Positions 48,968 to 49,323 of a stretch of 49,323 nucleotides of DNA are shown here, in pieces; the stretch's first letter is position 1; each line of letters opens with the position of its first letter. Under the pieces are notes generated by a model. The model had not been told where the DNA came from and ran no database searches. It saw nothing but the letters and a program-made list of their open reading frames with translations. Origin of the DNA: Thermoplasmata archaeon (lineage in GTDB: Archaea > Thermoplasmatota > Thermoplasmata > Lutacidiplasmatales > UBA184); the NCBI GenBank assembly GCA_021791335.1, contig JAJYWS010000023.1, positions 1-49,323 on the forward strand, written 5' to 3'. The position numbers and the translations under genes are program-made.

Positions 48968-49323
48968 ATGACGCAGGTTCCTCCCTCGCAGTGGCGCAAG
49001 CTGACCCGGGCCGAGGCCGCAGTGATCGAACACCGGGGGACCGAACGCCCCTTCACGGGCGAGTACGAATCGTTTCGGGGTGTCGGCACCTACCATTGCC
49101 GTCGCTGCGACACTCCCCTCTATCGCTCCACCGACAAGTTCGACGCGGGATGCGGCTGGCCCAGCTTTGACGACGAGATTCCCGGCGCCGTCGTCCAGCT
49201 GCCGGACCCGGATGGGGCCCGGACCGAGATCCGATGTGCCGGCTGCGGAGGGCATCTGGGACACGTCTTCCAGGGTGAGCGGTTTACTCCCAAGAACACC
49301 CGCCACTGCGTCAACTCCATTTC
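48968..49323 (+). CDS. msrB: Peptide-methionine (R)-S-oxide reductase, truncated by the window end
   Basis: The first 118 codons of MsrB, which reduces methionine-R-sulfoxide in proteins. The zinc cysteines CRRC and CAGC are present, along with [22 protein letters not shown] and, at the very end, RHCVNSI with the catalytic cysteine. The frame runs off the window almost at its natural C-terminus. With peroxiredoxin and OsmC in the same region it fits oxidative-damage repair. Confidence 0.95.
   Translation, partial: MTQVPPSQWRKLTRAEAAVIEHRGTERPFTGEYESFRGVGTYHCRRCDTPLYRSTDKFDAGCGWPSFDDEIPGAVVQLPDPDGARTEIRCAGCGGHLGHVFQGERFTPKNTRHCVNSI

Noticed and set aside
1-49323. Mobile elements, CRISPR arrays or prophage genes
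   Set aside because: No transposase, integrase, regularly spaced repeats or phage structural genes were seen on either strand.

Overview
The window is a GC-rich, gene-dense piece of an archaeal chromosome. The archaeal assignment rests on deoxyhypusine synthase, a diphthamide-type ATP pyrophosphatase, ABCE1/Rli1, an RFC large subunit, Mre11-Rad50, an MptA-type GTP cyclohydrolase, an archaeal-type RNase P RNA, a C/D box guide RNA, and AT-rich TATA boxes about 26 nt upstream of many start codons (mostly leaderless mRNAs). The surface protein with repeated E-x-GLP-x-G-x-x-W units, together with the gene set, suggests a high-GC member of the Thermoplasmatota; that placement is inference. I see no transposase, integrase, CRISPR array, tRNA or rRNA.

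Layout. 1-5400: 3' end of a branched-chain aminotransferase, a cupin, and three multi-pass membrane proteins of unknown function, one carrying cysteine pairs and two C-terminal 4Fe-4S motifs. 5400-9060: a VOC protein, a zinc-ribbon protein, a large surface protein and deoxyhypusine synthase. 9070-12400: pyrB-pyrI-Gdt1-like operon, RNase P RNA on the minus strand, a HisA-like protein and a C/D box sRNA. 12550-18400: GmhA-like isomerase, ThrRS of bacterial domain architecture, a K+-independent-type H+-pyrophosphatase, a 13-residue Cys-rich microprotein and a small zinc-finger protein. 18400-23140: two hypotheticals and mre11-rad50.

23170-33900 is the most interesting region, a sulfur-mobilisation island. 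It holds a sufU-ferredoxin-radical SAM operon, sufD, sufB, sufC-sufS, and, divergent from sufC, a four-gene overlapping operon: a SufR-like Fe-S sensor, a CysM-like cysteine synthase, a JAMM/Mec-like peptidase, and one polypeptide fusing a CysO-type ubiquitin-like sulfur carrier to a MoeZ-type E1 plus rhodanese. This looks like an archaeal version of the mycobacterial CysO/CysM/Mec/MoeZ protein-thiocarboxylate cysteine pathway. It is placed directly under a SufR-like gene and beside the SUF genes, with the carrier's GG terminus buried inside a fusion. sufD and sufB share an ACACC/GGTGT palindrome directly after the TATA box, and sufC has a weaker version, suggesting a SUF operator.

33900-40410: a six-gene minus-strand operon (mptA, two FtsX/MacB-type permeases, an ABC ATPase, rli1, a PH-like membrane protein). 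40500-49323: SufT/MIP18, a DUF1684 protein, MarC, a methyltransferase, OsmC, Dph6-like, an RFC large subunit with an unusual insertion, a degenerate aldo-keto reductase, peroxiredoxin, an enolase-superfamily dehydratase and the 5' part of msrB. OsmC, peroxiredoxin and MsrB point to an oxygen-exposed lifestyle.
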